64,000 bases of DNA, taken from positions 496,001 to 560,000 of the forward strand of contig NZ_CP017561.2 of assembly GCF_001865575.2 (NCBI RefSeq), given 5' to 3'. The stretch's first letter is position 1; each line of letters opens with the position of its first letter. Positions 46,091-55,245 of this stretch are shown piece by piece. A program made the position numbers and the translations under genes. Below the pieces are notes generated by a model that saw nothing but the letters and a program-made list of their open reading frames with translations, searched no databases and was not told where the DNA came from. Origin of the DNA: Paraburkholderia sprentiae WSM5005. GTDB taxonomy: Bacteria > Pseudomonadota > Gammaproteobacteria > Burkholderiales > Burkholderiaceae.

Positions 46091-47057
46091 GCCACATGCA
46101 ACGGGCGCGCGCGCGCGCTCCACGCTGCCCGAGGCGCACGCGCGCCCGTCCGGTAGCGACCGCGGACGCCGCATGAAGCGCTGCAAGGCGCTCGTGAAGG
46201 AGATGCTCGCGGGCTTCGTCGTGGTCTCGGGTCTCGCGTGGTTCACGCGCAAGCTGCTGTGGCGCGACCGCGTGGCCGTGCTGCTTTATCACGATCCCGA
46301 TCCCGACACGCTCGACCGTCACCTGACCTATCTGCGCAAGCTGTGCGAGTTCGTGCCGTTGACCGACGTCAGCGCGCCCGGCCGCGACCGGCCACGCGTC
46401 GCGATCACGCTCGACGACGGCCATGCGGGCAACGCGAAGCTGTTGCCGGTGTTCATCAAGCACAACGTGCGGCCGACGATCTTTCTGTGCAGCCGCATCG
46501 TCGGACGGCCGCGCAGTCACTGGTGGCTGCATCCGGGCTCGCTGCGCATCGGCCACGAACGGCTGAAGCGGATGACCAACGACGAGCGCCTCGCCGCACT
46601 GGCCGCGCAAGGCTACCAGCAGGACGGCGACGACCGGCCGACCGGCCTGTCGATCGAACAGATCCAGGCGATGCGCGAGCACATCGACTTCCAGGCGCAT
46701 ACGCGCTTCCACCCGATCCTCACGCATTGCAGCGACGCCGAAAGCGCGGCCGAGATCAGCGACAGCCGCCGCGAGATCGCGGCGCTGCTGCAGCAGCCTT
46801 GCGAGCACTTCGCCTATCCGAACGGCAACTACGGCGATCGCGAAGTGGAGTTCGTGCGGGCGGCGGGCTTCAAGACCGCGCGCACTTGCGATATCGGCTG
46901 GAACGATCAGCACACCGATCCGTACCGGCTGCGCACGATCATCATCGACGATGCGGCGTCGACGCTGCGCTTCGCGGCGCAATTGAGCGGTATCGCGGTG
47001 TTTCTGCGCTATCTGCGCGAGGGCGGCGGCTGGCGCGGCAAGTTTCCGCAGTTTTGA
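46083..47057 (+). CDS. membrane-anchored polysaccharide deacetylase (carbohydrate esterase 4)
   Basis: Removes N- or O-acetyl groups from glycans. The protein is 324 residues from a GTG at 46083 that overlaps the previous stop and is preceded by GGAG; an ATG at 46173 would give 294 residues. One N-terminal membrane helix (MLAGFVVVSGLAWF) anchors it. NodB motifs are ITLDDGHAGN (general base and metal Asp), HTRFHPILTHC (metal histidines) and HFAYPNGNYGD. An active CE4 enzyme is likely. It sits in the modification block with the ATP-grasp and FAD genes. Confidence 0.87.
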   Translation: MNKPHATGARARSTLPEAHARPSGSDRGRRMKRCKALVKEMLAGFVVVSGLAWFTRKLLWRDRVAVLLYHDPDPDTLDRHLTYLRKLCEFVPLTDVSAPGRDRPRVAITLDDGHAGNAKLLPVFIKHNVRPTIFLCSRIVGRPRSHWWLHPGSLRIGHERLKRMTNDERLAALAAQGYQQDGDDRPTGLSIEQIQAMREHIDFQAHTRFHPILTHCSDAESAAEISDSRREIAALLQQPCEHFAYPNGNYGDREVEFVRAAGFKTARTCDIGWNDQHTDPYRLRTIIIDDAASTLRFAAQLSGIAVFLRYLREGGGWRGKFPQF

Positions 47058-47150
47058 ACACAGAAAGCGCCCGGACCGAGGCATCCGTCCGGGCAAAGCC
47101 GTCCGGGTTGTTCGCGAGACGGCACGAGCGGCATACGACAGGAGGAGAAC

Positions 47151-48395
47151 ATGCAGCGCTGCAGAGTACTGGTGATCAACGATTACGTGCAGATGGGGGG
47201 CGCGGAGGTGGTCTATCAACAATCGGCCGAGCTGTTGGGCACGCTGCCCGGCGTCGAGGTCGAGCGTTTCGACGATAGCCAGTTTTCCGCGCGCTCGACG
47301 ATGCTGTCGCGCTCCTGGAACACGACCGCCGCGCGCGCGCTCGAAAAGACGCTGCACCGCTTCCGGCCGCATCGGCTGATGGTGCACAACTACCACAACG
47401 TGCTGTCGCCTTCGATTCTCAGCGTGATTGCGCGCCATCAGCGCCAGTTCGGTTACCGCGCCTATCACACCTGCCACGACTACCACCTCGTCTACTACAA
47501 CCCGTCGCTGCAGTACTTCGACAAGGCCAGGCATCCGGTCATCCTGCCGCTCGACGTGCTGCGCACGCGCGCGGCCTTTACGCTGCGGCCGACGCCGAAG
47601 GGCCTCGTGCACGACCTGATGACGAAAGCGTGGTGGCACGCGATTCGCGCGGCCTACCAGCCCGCGCGCGTGTTCGACAAGATCTTGTGCCCGAGCCTGT
47701 TCATGGAGCAAGCGCTGCACCGCGTCGGCATTGAGAACACGGTCATCGTGCACAATCCGTCGGCGGTGCCGATCGCGATGCCGCCCGTCACGGCGCGCAA
47801 CAAGGAGCGCTTCAACATCGCCTTCGTCGGACGGATTTCGCCGGAGAAAGGCCTGCTGCAATTTCTGACGCTCTGCGAGGCGGCGGGCTTCGAGCGCATC
47901 AATTGCATCGGCGTGTACGGCGATGGTCCGGATCGCCAGGCGGTCGAGCAACGCTATGCGTCGTTGATCGCGCAGCGCAAGCTGATCCTGTTCGGCACGA
48001 TGCCGCAGCAACAACTGTTTCCCGCTATGCGCGAGTTCGCCGATGCGGTGGTGGTGCCGTCGGTGGGCGCGGAGAACGCGCCGCTCGTGGTGGTCGAGGC
48101 GGCGATGCTCGGTCTGCCGGTGCTGATTCGCGATGGCGGCAGCATGGCGGTGACCGCGGAGTCGGTCGGCAACAAGATCAAATTCAGATTCGATCCGCAT
48201 AGTCTGAAACAGGCGCTCGGCGAACTGGCCATTCATCTGGCCGACGCGCACAGAAAGTACAACGTCGAAGAATATCTTCCCGAGCATTACGCGCGGCGCC
48301 TCGCCGAAATCATGCACATCGGCGAAAGGCCGGCGCCGTTAGCGCCGTCGCGGCGCAGCGCACACTATGCAGATAATCCGCGTCCGGCGCGGTGA
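47151..48395 (+). CDS. glycosyltransferase family 4 protein
   Basis: A retaining GT-B glycosyltransferase of 414 residues. The N-terminal Rossmann domain begins RVLVINDYVQMGGAEVVYQQ, the C-terminal one has FVGRISPEKGLLQFL, and the donor-binding E-x7-E motif reads SVGAENAPLVVVEAAMLGLP. A strong AGGAGGAG ribosome site lies before the ATG at 47151. It probably adds a sugar to the lipid-linked repeat unit on the inner face of the membrane. Confidence 0.9.
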   Translation: MQRCRVLVINDYVQMGGAEVVYQQSAELLGTLPGVEVERFDDSQFSARSTMLSRSWNTTAARALEKTLHRFRPHRLMVHNYHNVLSPSILSVIARHQRQFGYRAYHTCHDYHLVYYNPSLQYFDKARHPVILPLDVLRTRAAFTLRPTPKGLVHDLMTKAWWHAIRAAYQPARVFDKILCPSLFMEQALHRVGIENTVIVHNPSAVPIAMPPVTARNKERFNIAFVGRISPEKGLLQFLTLCEAAGFERINCIGVYGDGPDRQAVEQRYASLIAQRKLILFGTMPQQQLFPAMREFADAVVVPSVGAENAPLVVVEAAMLGLPVLIRDGGSMAVTAESVGNKIKFRFDPHSLKQALGELAIHLADAHRKYNVEEYLPEHYARRLAEIMHIGERPAPLAPSRRSAHYADNPRPAR

Positions 48396-48854
48396 AAATA
48401 ATCGGCGCTGATTGTGGTAAACGGCGTGTATAACCGCGCCGTTATCGTCATTTTAAAAGCGCGCTTTTTATAGCGTGATTTGTCTGAGGCAATCTTGTGG
48501 CAATCGGCTTTTGTGTGCGCTGCCGAACGTTGTAAAGACGGGCTCTCTGAATATTATGATCGCCAAGGAAAAGCGTTTTATCGAGCGCTGAAGCGCGGGG
48601 CTTGAAAGAGTAACGAGGCCGCGGTGATGGCGCAGCTCTGGCAACGATCGGCTCGATGGCCGGCGAAAAAGGCCAGACTCATCAGAACAAAAGCATGTGC
48701 ATGTCGTGAGCGTTTGCGTGGAAAACGGCGGACGAGACGCAGCTAATCGGGGAATCATCACTACCGGGCCCGGCAGTCAGTTCAACCAAACAGGAATGTG
48801 GCCGCAAGCGGCCACATCGCGATACGGGGAATCCAGACGGTGATGCGCTGCGGC
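48396..48854. other. 459-base gap with a hairpin after the glycosyltransferase gene
   Basis: AACGGCG (48420-48426) pairs with CGCCGTT (48437-48443), followed by ATCGTCATTTT, a weak terminator-like element. A palindrome AAAAGCGCGCTTTT lies at 48455-48468. The gap is AT-richer than the genes, and I see no credible coding frame in it. Confidence 0.5.
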
Positions 48855-49247
48855 TCAGCGCGCGCTGTATGGATCGGAGGTCTCGGGAGACGCGTAGGTC
48901 TGGTCTGAATTCCACAAATCGTTGCTGTAGGGGTCCGCTGAATTCTTCCCGCGGACAGGCTGCGTAACGCTTGAACGTTTCTGTTTCGGAAGGCTGTTTT
49001 TGGTTTGGGTGTACACGTTGGGCGCGACGTAGCGGTTCTTTTTGGCGTACGTGAAATCCGACGGAGAGCCGTAGAGCGTAGTGGAACTGGCGGCATGAGG
49101 CGTCATCGCGTCGAGTTGCGAATGTTTGGCGACATAACGCGGTGCATAAGCGGACGATGCGGCCGACACGATGCTCTGGGCGCAGCTCAGCTGGGCAGTC
49201 AGCAATAAGGGCAATACGGGCAATACGGTGGCAAGAAGTTTTTTCAT
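48855..49247 (-). CDS. small exported hypothetical protein beside the kinase gene
   Basis: A 130-residue protein with a clear signal peptide (MKKLLATVLPVLPLLLTAQL, cut near SCA-Q). The mature part is Ser/Thr/Tyr-rich and low in hydrophobics, with repeated S-Y-A-P-type and DPYS units (ASSAYAPRYVAK, DPYSNDLWNS, TSDPYSAR). It has no domain I recognise. It is transcribed against the cluster, just upstream of the tyrosine autokinase. Many tyrosines and prolines suggest a surface or periplasmic unstructured protein. Confidence 0.65.
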   Translation of the reverse strand: MKKLLATVLPVLPLLLTAQLSCAQSIVSAASSAYAPRYVAKHSQLDAMTPHAASSTTLYGSPSDFTYAKKNRYVAPNVYTQTKNSLPKQKRSSVTQPVRGKNSADPYSNDLWNSDQTYASPETSDPYSAR

Positions 49248-49465
49248 TTCGGTCTCCGTAAGAAAGCGTGTGGTGCGATGTTAGGGAAAAGAGCCGACCT
49301 CGCATAGGCGCTGTTACACAAAGGTAGCCGATGTGGCGTAAACCGGCTACCCCGTCCGATCGAGCCGGTCAGCTCGATGGATACAGGCGTGACGGGGATG
49401 CGGCGACGTGCTGATCCCGGCGCCGAGAAGAAGCAGGAAACCGTCGAGACTTTGGGAGAACTCGC

Positions 49466-51685
49466 ATGAACCAAAGCAGTGCACCATTCGATAGCCGGAA
49501 CAACAACAGCGAACATCCGCCGGCAGGCTTCGCGAATTATCTGGATGCGCTGTACGACAATCGTAAGCTGATTGCGATCACGACGGCCATCGCGGTCGCG
49601 CTCGGCATCGCTTATTCGGTTTTCTCCCAACCGGTGTATCGCGCGGACATCCTCGTGCAGGTCGAGGAGAACGCGGGTACCTCGTCCAAGAGCGTGATCG
49701 GCGACGTTTCCGCGATGTTCGACGTGAAGACCGCGACGTCCGGCGAGGCGCAGGTGATCGGCTCGCGCATGGTGGTGGGCCGCGCGGTCGACAAGCTCAA
49801 TCTCGACATCGAAGCGGCGCCGCGCTACTTCCCGCTATTCGGCCGCTGGCTCGGCCGTCATTCCGATCAGCTGTCGACGCCGGGACCGCACGGCTACGTG
49901 TACGGCAACGAGCGCATCGAAGTGTCGAAATTCGACGTGCCCGAAGAGTTGTTCGACCGCGCGTTCGTGCTGAAGAAGGGCGACGGATCGAGCTACGAGC
50001 TGCAATACGGCAAGCTGAAGCTCGAGGGCACGGTCGGCCAACCGCTGAGCGCGACGACCAACTACGGGCCGCTCACACTCGTCGTCGACCGGATCGAGGC
50101 GAAGCCGGGCGCGACTTTCGAACTACGGCGCCAGTCCGAATTGACGACGACCGAAAAACTGCGCAAGGAACTGACGATCTCGGAAAAAGGCAAGGAATCG
50201 GACATCCTCGGCGTCTCGCTCGAAGGCAGCGATCCGAAGAAAATCAGCGCGATTCTGGCGACCATCGCGGGCGAATACGTGAGCCAGAACCTGAAGCGCA
50301 AATCCGAGGAAGCGGAGCGTTCGATCCGTTTCCTGGAATTGCAGCTGCCGGAAATGCGCCAGCAGCTTTCCGATTCGGAAACGCGCTTCAACGATTTCCG
50401 CGCGAAGCACGGCACCGTCGACCTCGGCGAGGAAGCGACCAACCTGCTGCAGCTGTCGGTGCAGGCGCAGACGCGGCTCGCGGAACTTCAGCAAAAGCGC
50501 AATGAACTGCTGTCGCGCTTCACCGACCAGCATCCGGCCGTGCAGTCGGTCAACGCGCAGTTGCGTGCGGCGCAACAGGAAGCGAAAGATCTCGCGAGCC
50601 GGACGCAATCGCTGCCGCCGCTCGAACAGAACGTGCTGCGCCTGCAGCGCGACGTCCAGGTCGGCACCGAACTCGATACGTCGCTGCGCAATACGCTCGA
50701 ACAGCTCAAGCTGATCAAGGCGGGCAAGGCCGGCAACGTGCGCATCGTCGATGGCGCCGTCGCCCCCGATACGCCGGTGCGGCCCAAGCCGCTGCTGATC
50801 ATCACCGCGGCGCTGATGCTGGGGGTGTTCGTCGGCGTCGTGATCGCGCTCGTACGTCAGCGTCTGTTCGACGCGATCGACGATCCGTACGAAGTCGAGC
50901 TGCGCACCGGTTTGCCGGTCTATGCGAGCGTGCCGTTCAGCCGCCAGGAAGAGCGGTTCGCGCAAAGCCGGCGCCGCCCGGAATCGAAGTCGCTGGTGCT
51001 CGCGGGCGAAGCGGTGATCGATCCGGCCATCGAAAGTCTGCGCGGCTTTCGCACCGCGCTCGAATTCACGATGACCAAGGCGCGCAACCACATCGTGCTG
51101 ATCACGGGCCCGACGCCGGGCATCGGCAAGTCGTTCGTGTCGCTGAATCTCGCCGCGGTGATCGGCGCGACCGGCAAGCGCGTGTTGCTGATCGACGGTG
51201 ATCTGCGCCGCGGTTTCCTGCATCGGCATCTCGGCGGCGATCGCGGTCCGGGCCTGTCCGATCTGATCCAGGGCGCGCACCGCGCCGACGAGCTGATTCG
51301 CGCGACCCGTTTCCAGGGCGTCGACTTCATCGCGAGCGGCCGTCAGGTCGCGAGCCCGAGCGACGTGCTGTCGAACACACGGCTCGATGCGGTGCTGCGC
51401 CAGGTCGCGACCGGCTACGACGTCGTGCTGGTCGACGGACCGCCGGTGCTGCTCGCCTCGGATGCGGTGCGGCTCGCCTGCGTGGCCGGTACGACGTTCT
51501 TCGTCGCGCGTCAGGGCGTCACGGGCATCGGCGAGCTACGCGAGTCGGTCCGCCAGATGCAGAAGGTCGGCCTGCCGGTGCGCGGCGTGATCATGAACGG
51601 ACTGCGCATGCGGCCGGGACGCTATAGCTACGGCTATGGACGCTATCGCTACGCGGCCTATATCTACAAACCGTACGACAGATAA
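49466..51685 (+). CDS. polysaccharide co-polymerase / tyrosine autokinase (Wzc type)
   Basis: Controls polymer length and export in Wzy-dependent pathways by cycles of tyrosine phosphorylation. The 739-residue protein has a Wzz domain with two membrane helices (LIAITTAIAVALGIAYSVF near residue 32 and LLIITAALMLGVFVGVVIAL near 443), a coiled-coil periplasmic region, then a cytoplasmic BY-kinase. Kinase motifs are Walker A ITGPTPGIGKSFVSLNLA, A' VLLIDGDLRRG and B VVLVDGPPVLLASD. The C-terminal tail has eight tyrosines in about 22 residues (GRYSYGYGRYRYAAYIYKPY). GGGAGAA precedes the ATG. No partner phosphatase is in the window. Confidence 0.94.
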   Translation: MNQSSAPFDSRNNNSEHPPAGFANYLDALYDNRKLIAITTAIAVALGIAYSVFSQPVYRADILVQVEENAGTSSKSVIGDVSAMFDVKTATSGEAQVIGSRMVVGRAVDKLNLDIEAAPRYFPLFGRWLGRHSDQLSTPGPHGYVYGNERIEVSKFDVPEELFDRAFVLKKGDGSSYELQYGKLKLEGTVGQPLSATTNYGPLTLVVDRIEAKPGATFELRRQSELTTTEKLRKELTISEKGKESDILGVSLEGSDPKKISAILATIAGEYVSQNLKRKSEEAERSIRFLELQLPEMRQQLSDSETRFNDFRAKHGTVDLGEEATNLLQLSVQAQTRLAELQQKRNELLSRFTDQHPAVQSVNAQLRAAQQEAKDLASRTQSLPPLEQNVLRLQRDVQVGTELDTSLRNTLEQLKLIKAGKAGNVRIVDGAVAPDTPVRPKPLLIITAALMLGVFVGVVIALVRQRLFDAIDDPYEVELRTGLPVYASVPFSRQEERFAQSRRRPESKSLVLAGEAVIDPAIESLRGFRTALEFTMTKARNHIVLITGPTPGIGKSFVSLNLAAVIGATGKRVLLIDGDLRRGFLHRHLGGDRGPGLSDLIQGAHRADELIRATRFQGVDFIASGRQVASPSDVLSNTRLDAVLRQVATGYDVVLVDGPPVLLASDAVRLACVAGTTFFVARQGVTGIGELRESVRQMQKVGLPVRGVIMNGLRMRPGRYSYGYGRYRYAAYIYKPYDR

Positions 51686-51827
51686 ACCCGGGCGCATCGT
51701 TCGCTACGCGCCCGCGGTGCGGAGCGCAGCGCGCGAATGGACCGATCAGAAAACCAACATGGCGATGCGAAGGGATCTTACGGCCGCGCTTGCCGAGCGC
51801 ACACCGTACAGGCAAGGGACTACTCGG

Positions 51828-52928
51828 ATGAAACAGCTATTTGTCACGGCTTTCCTGCCCCAGAAAAACGCGCCGCAAGCTGGCCACCGGCTGGCCTACG
51901 ACTACCTGATGAAATTGAGCGCGGAATCGGAGCTCGACGTGCTGATCGTGTCGCGCGTGCCGGTCGACGAAAAGGACATCGAATTCCGTGCCAATGTTCG
52001 CAACGTGTACATCAAGTACGTGAGCCGGTTCGACCTGATTCCGTCGTTCCTCGCGAACCCGCTGACTTTCTCACCGCGCCTGTTCTCGCGCTACACACCC
52101 GCGATCGGCCGTTTCCTCTGCGAACTCGTCGGCAAGAACCGTTACGACACGGTGCGGCTCGAGTTCTCGCAATGCTTCGCGTATGCGCAGAATCTGCGCG
52201 ACCGTTTCCACGACGGCGTGAACATCGTGATGTGCGCGCACGACGTGCAGATCCAGGCCGTGTTGCGCGTCAAGTCCATCGAAGGATGGCTGTTTACACG
52301 GCAGACCTTCGTGTTCGAGCAGCGTCTGCTCAAGCTGGCCGACAAGGTGCTCGTGCTGTCCAGCAAAGACGCGCAGCTGATCAACGCCTTATACCCCGGG
52401 GTCGGCACGTTGCAGGTCGTGCCGATCTCACTGCCGGCGTTTCTGAAGGAAGTGCGGCGCTCGAAAGACACGGTCGAGAAAGGCAACATCCTGTTCTGGG
52501 GAGCGATGCAGCGCCGCGAAAACGAAGAGGCGCTGCTCAATTTCATCGATACGATTTTTCTGCCGCTGCGCCGCCGCGGCCTTCGACTGAAGCTGTTCGT
52601 GGTCGGCTCCGAACCGAGCGACCGCGTGAAGCGGCTCAATAGCGACGATATCTGCGTGACCGGCTTCGTCGAAAATCCGGGCAAGTACTTCGAGTCCGCC
52701 GATATGGGCGTGGTGCCGCTGCTGTCGGGCGCCGGCGTCAAGCTGAAGACGCTCGAAATGCTCGCGGCGAAGCTGCCGGTCGTGTCGACGCCGCTCGGCG
52801 CGGAAGGCGTCGAGCACGACGGCGACTTGCTCAACGTCTGCGAGATCGACGCGTTCCCGGACGTGATCGAGCGCATCTACCGTGACGAGCCGCTCAACGC
52901 ACACGCCGCCGTCGCGTACCAGGTGTGA
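51828..52928 (+). CDS. glycosyltransferase, GT-B fold (family 4 type)
   Basis: A 366-residue glycosyltransferase. The N-terminal part MKQLFVTAFLPQKNAPQAG, then HRLAYDYLMKL, resembles group 1 enzymes. The C-terminal domain has ILFWGAMQRRENEEALLNFI, ICVTGFVENPGKYFESADM, VVPLLSGAGVKLKTLEMLA and VVSTPLGAEGV, the donor-site pattern. An open frame runs 64 codons further upstream over the end of the kinase gene; AAGGGA before the ATG at 51828 and the protein pattern decide the start. Confidence 0.88.
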   Translation: MKQLFVTAFLPQKNAPQAGHRLAYDYLMKLSAESELDVLIVSRVPVDEKDIEFRANVRNVYIKYVSRFDLIPSFLANPLTFSPRLFSRYTPAIGRFLCELVGKNRYDTVRLEFSQCFAYAQNLRDRFHDGVNIVMCAHDVQIQAVLRVKSIEGWLFTRQTFVFEQRLLKLADKVLVLSSKDAQLINALYPGVGTLQVVPISLPAFLKEVRRSKDTVEKGNILFWGAMQRRENEEALLNFIDTIFLPLRRRGLRLKLFVVGSEPSDRVKRLNSDDICVTGFVENPGKYFESADMGVVPLLSGAGVKLKTLEMLAAKLPVVSTPLGAEGVEHDGDLLNVCEIDAFPDVIERIYRDEPLNAHAAVAYQV

Positions 52929-52932
52929 CGCC

Positions 52933-54138
52933 ATGATCGCAACCATCGCCTATCTGCTTGCCGTCGTGCTGTGCGCCACGCGCGGCGTGCTCGAGTACCT
53001 GATCGGCAAGGACGCCGCCTATCTGGTCCAGGTCGGCGGCATCGTCGGGCTGCTTATCTGGTACATCTCGCCGACGGCGATTGCCGCTTACTTCCGTGAC
53101 GAAGGACGCTGGTCGTTCGGCTTCCTCGCGGGCATGCTGTTCTCGATCGGGCTGTCGATCGTCGCGACGCTGGAACTCACCGATCAGCTCGGGCCGTCCT
53201 ATCTGTTCGTCTTCATCTTCACGCTGTTCATCTATTTCTACGCGATCTCGAACTATCAGAAGCGCTTCGTGCGGCCGCGCATCGCGTATGCGGGGCTCGT
53301 CCTGATCGCGCTGATCGAGGCGGGCGTCGCGCTAGCGCAGCAGCAGAACGTCTTTCCGATCGATCTGCCCGGTGCGACTTACGGCTTCGACAATCTGCGC
53401 GCGCCGTCGCTGACCGGCAGTTATCTGCACTACCCGCTGTTCGTCGCGATTGCCGCGTCGCTGTGCGGCGTCGATTATCTGGTGCGCAAGAACGTGCTGT
53501 CGGGTCTCGCATGCGCGGTGCTCAGCTTCGCGATTTTTTCGGCGCTGTCGCGCAGCGGCATGCTGATCATTCTCGGCACCTTCGGGCTCGCGTTCGTGCA
53601 GGGGCCGATCCAGTTCATCACGAGAAACGCGAAACTGATCGTTGCCACCGTGTTTGCGACGATGGCGATCATGATCTTCGGCGTCGCGCTGAGCAGTCAG
53701 AACGATAGTGTCTTCAACGTCGGCACCCAACGGATGATGGGCGCGACCGATCTGCAGTCGGACGGCAACGATGGCCGCGCCGAAGCATGGGACAAGGCCG
53801 AGTCGCTCGCCTCGCCGGTCAACGTGATCACCGGCACGTACTTCGGGCTCGTCACGAACTCGGCGCCCGATCCGGTGAAACAGGAGTTCGGCATCGTCGA
53901 ATCGAGCGTGCTGCAGCAGATCCTCAATATCGGCCTGATGGGCGCGATCTTCTATTACGGCGTGCTGGTATCGGTGACGAAACTCACGAGCAGCGCAAGC
54001 CGGATTTCGCTGTGTGTTTGGGCCGCTTTATTTCAAACGTTCTTCTATCAATCGATCGAAGTGATTCCGTTTGTCTTCATTCTGATGACATTGCCAGTGT
54101 TCGATTACGTGGGCGGACCGCGTCGAAACAGCACGTAG
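52933..54138 (+). CDS. wzy: Wzy-type polysaccharide polymerase (O-antigen ligase/polymerase family)
   Basis: A 401-residue polytopic membrane protein with about ten hydrophobic segments. The sequence around ALSRSGMLIILGTFGLAF is the Wzy/WaaL-type Arg-containing periplasmic loop edge, and LTGSYLHYPLFVAIAASL is another conserved region. No catalytic motif is diagnostic, so the call rests on topology, on the SRSG site and on the position between glycosyltransferases and the flippase. It starts five bases after the previous stop. Confidence 0.75.
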   Translation: MIATIAYLLAVVLCATRGVLEYLIGKDAAYLVQVGGIVGLLIWYISPTAIAAYFRDEGRWSFGFLAGMLFSIGLSIVATLELTDQLGPSYLFVFIFTLFIYFYAISNYQKRFVRPRIAYAGLVLIALIEAGVALAQQQNVFPIDLPGATYGFDNLRAPSLTGSYLHYPLFVAIAASLCGVDYLVRKNVLSGLACAVLSFAIFSALSRSGMLIILGTFGLAFVQGPIQFITRNAKLIVATVFATMAIMIFGVALSSQNDSVFNVGTQRMMGATDLQSDGNDGRAEAWDKAESLASPVNVITGTYFGLVTNSAPDPVKQEFGIVESSVLQQILNIGLMGAIFYYGVLVSVTKLTSSASRISLCVWAALFQTFFYQSIEVIPFVFILMTLPVFDYVGGPRRNST

Positions 54139-54263
54139 CGAACGCAAGGCAGTGCGTGCCGGATCGTTTGCCTCGCGCAGACGGGTATTAACAAGGTGCT
54201 AGAACAACCAAGCCGTGTTTGGGGGTTATTCCACGAACACCTGATGTAGAGCAGGAGGTGGGG

Positions 54264-55178
54264 ATGAACCTGAAGGGAACGTTTAGCGTTGTGATCGTCA
54301 ATTACAACACGCCAAAGCTGGTCAGAAATTGCGTACGCTCCGTGCTCGAACTTTCGATTGCGGATAAGGAGGACATCGTCGTGGTGGACAACGCGTCACC
54401 CGACAATTCGTTTTCCTATCTGAGGGAGACGCTTCCGACGGGAGTCAGACTCGTCAGAACGTCGATCAATCGCGGCTTCGGGGCCGGCGTCAATTTCGGC
54501 ATGGTCGGTTGTTTGCGCGAGCTCGTGCTCGTGCTGAATCCGGACACGTATTTCGTCGATACTTCGCTCGAAAACGCAGTGAAGTTGTTCAGAACGGAGA
54601 AGGATGTAGGCCTGGTCGGTCTCGATCTGATCTACCCGGACGGCGAGCGGCAGTTTTCCGCGCGGCGCTTTTATTCGCTGCTCGACATACTCGGCCGGCG
54701 CTCGCCGCTCGGGCGGCTCGAAGCGTTCAAGCGCCGCATCGACAACCATATGATGCGCGAAGCGTGGGGCGCGGGCACGCCGTTCGAAGCGGACTGGGTG
54801 CTGGGCACGGGCTTTATCGTGCGGCGCGCTTTGTTCGGTGAGCTGGGTGGCATGGACGAGCACTTCTTCCTCTATATGGAGGACGTCGACTTTTGCGCGC
54901 GCATCTGGCAGGCGGGCTACCGCGTGCTGTGCGTGCCCGGCGCGCGACTCACGCACGAGCATCAGCGCGCGTCGGCAGCGGGCTTCCTGAGCAAGGCGGG
55001 GCGCCGGCATATGAACAGCTTGTGGCGCTTTAGCCGCAAGTACCATGTGCCGCTGTTCAGACCGCCAGGCGTGCAGGGCCTGATTCGCGGCGCGAAGGCG
55101 CGTGCGGTGCCGGTCACGATGACGGTGAGCGCGCGTGCGTCGGCCGCCGAGCAGGCGCAAAGCATCACGGTGGAGTGA
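54264..55178 (+). CDS. glycosyltransferase family 2 protein (rhamnosyltransferase-like)
   Basis: An inverting GT-A enzyme of 304 residues: FSVVIVNYNTPKLVRNCVRS, VVVDNASPDNSFSYL, NRGFGAGVNFGM, VLNPDTYF (DxD region), then GTGFIVRRALFGELGGMDEH and LYMEDVDFCARIWQAGYRV. This arrangement is typical of dTDP-rhamnosyltransferases. AGGAGGTGGGG precedes the ATG at 54264. It acts on the repeat unit in the cytoplasm. Confidence 0.9.
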   Translation: MNLKGTFSVVIVNYNTPKLVRNCVRSVLELSIADKEDIVVVDNASPDNSFSYLRETLPTGVRLVRTSINRGFGAGVNFGMVGCLRELVLVLNPDTYFVDTSLENAVKLFRTEKDVGLVGLDLIYPDGERQFSARRFYSLLDILGRRSPLGRLEAFKRRIDNHMMREAWGAGTPFEADWVLGTGFIVRRALFGELGGMDEHFFLYMEDVDFCARIWQAGYRVLCVPGARLTHEHQRASAAGFLSKAGRRHMNSLWRFSRKYHVPLFRPPGVQGLIRGAKARAVPVTMTVSARASAAEQAQSITVE

Positions 55179-55245
55179 CGCCTATCGACGCACCGACGTG
55201 TCGACTTGAACAGAAGAAGGAGAGCAATGCGATGGGAAAGGGTAG

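Noticed and set aside
45795..48317. An 840-codon minus-strand frame across the deacetylase and glycosyltransferase genes
   Set aside because: It is antisense to two clear plus-strand enzymes and has no recognisable domain.
48468..48761. A 97-codon minus-strand frame in the gap after the glycosyltransferase
   Set aside because: Composition rich in Ser/Arg/Leu without pattern, no ribosome site, in an AT-rich intergenic stretch.
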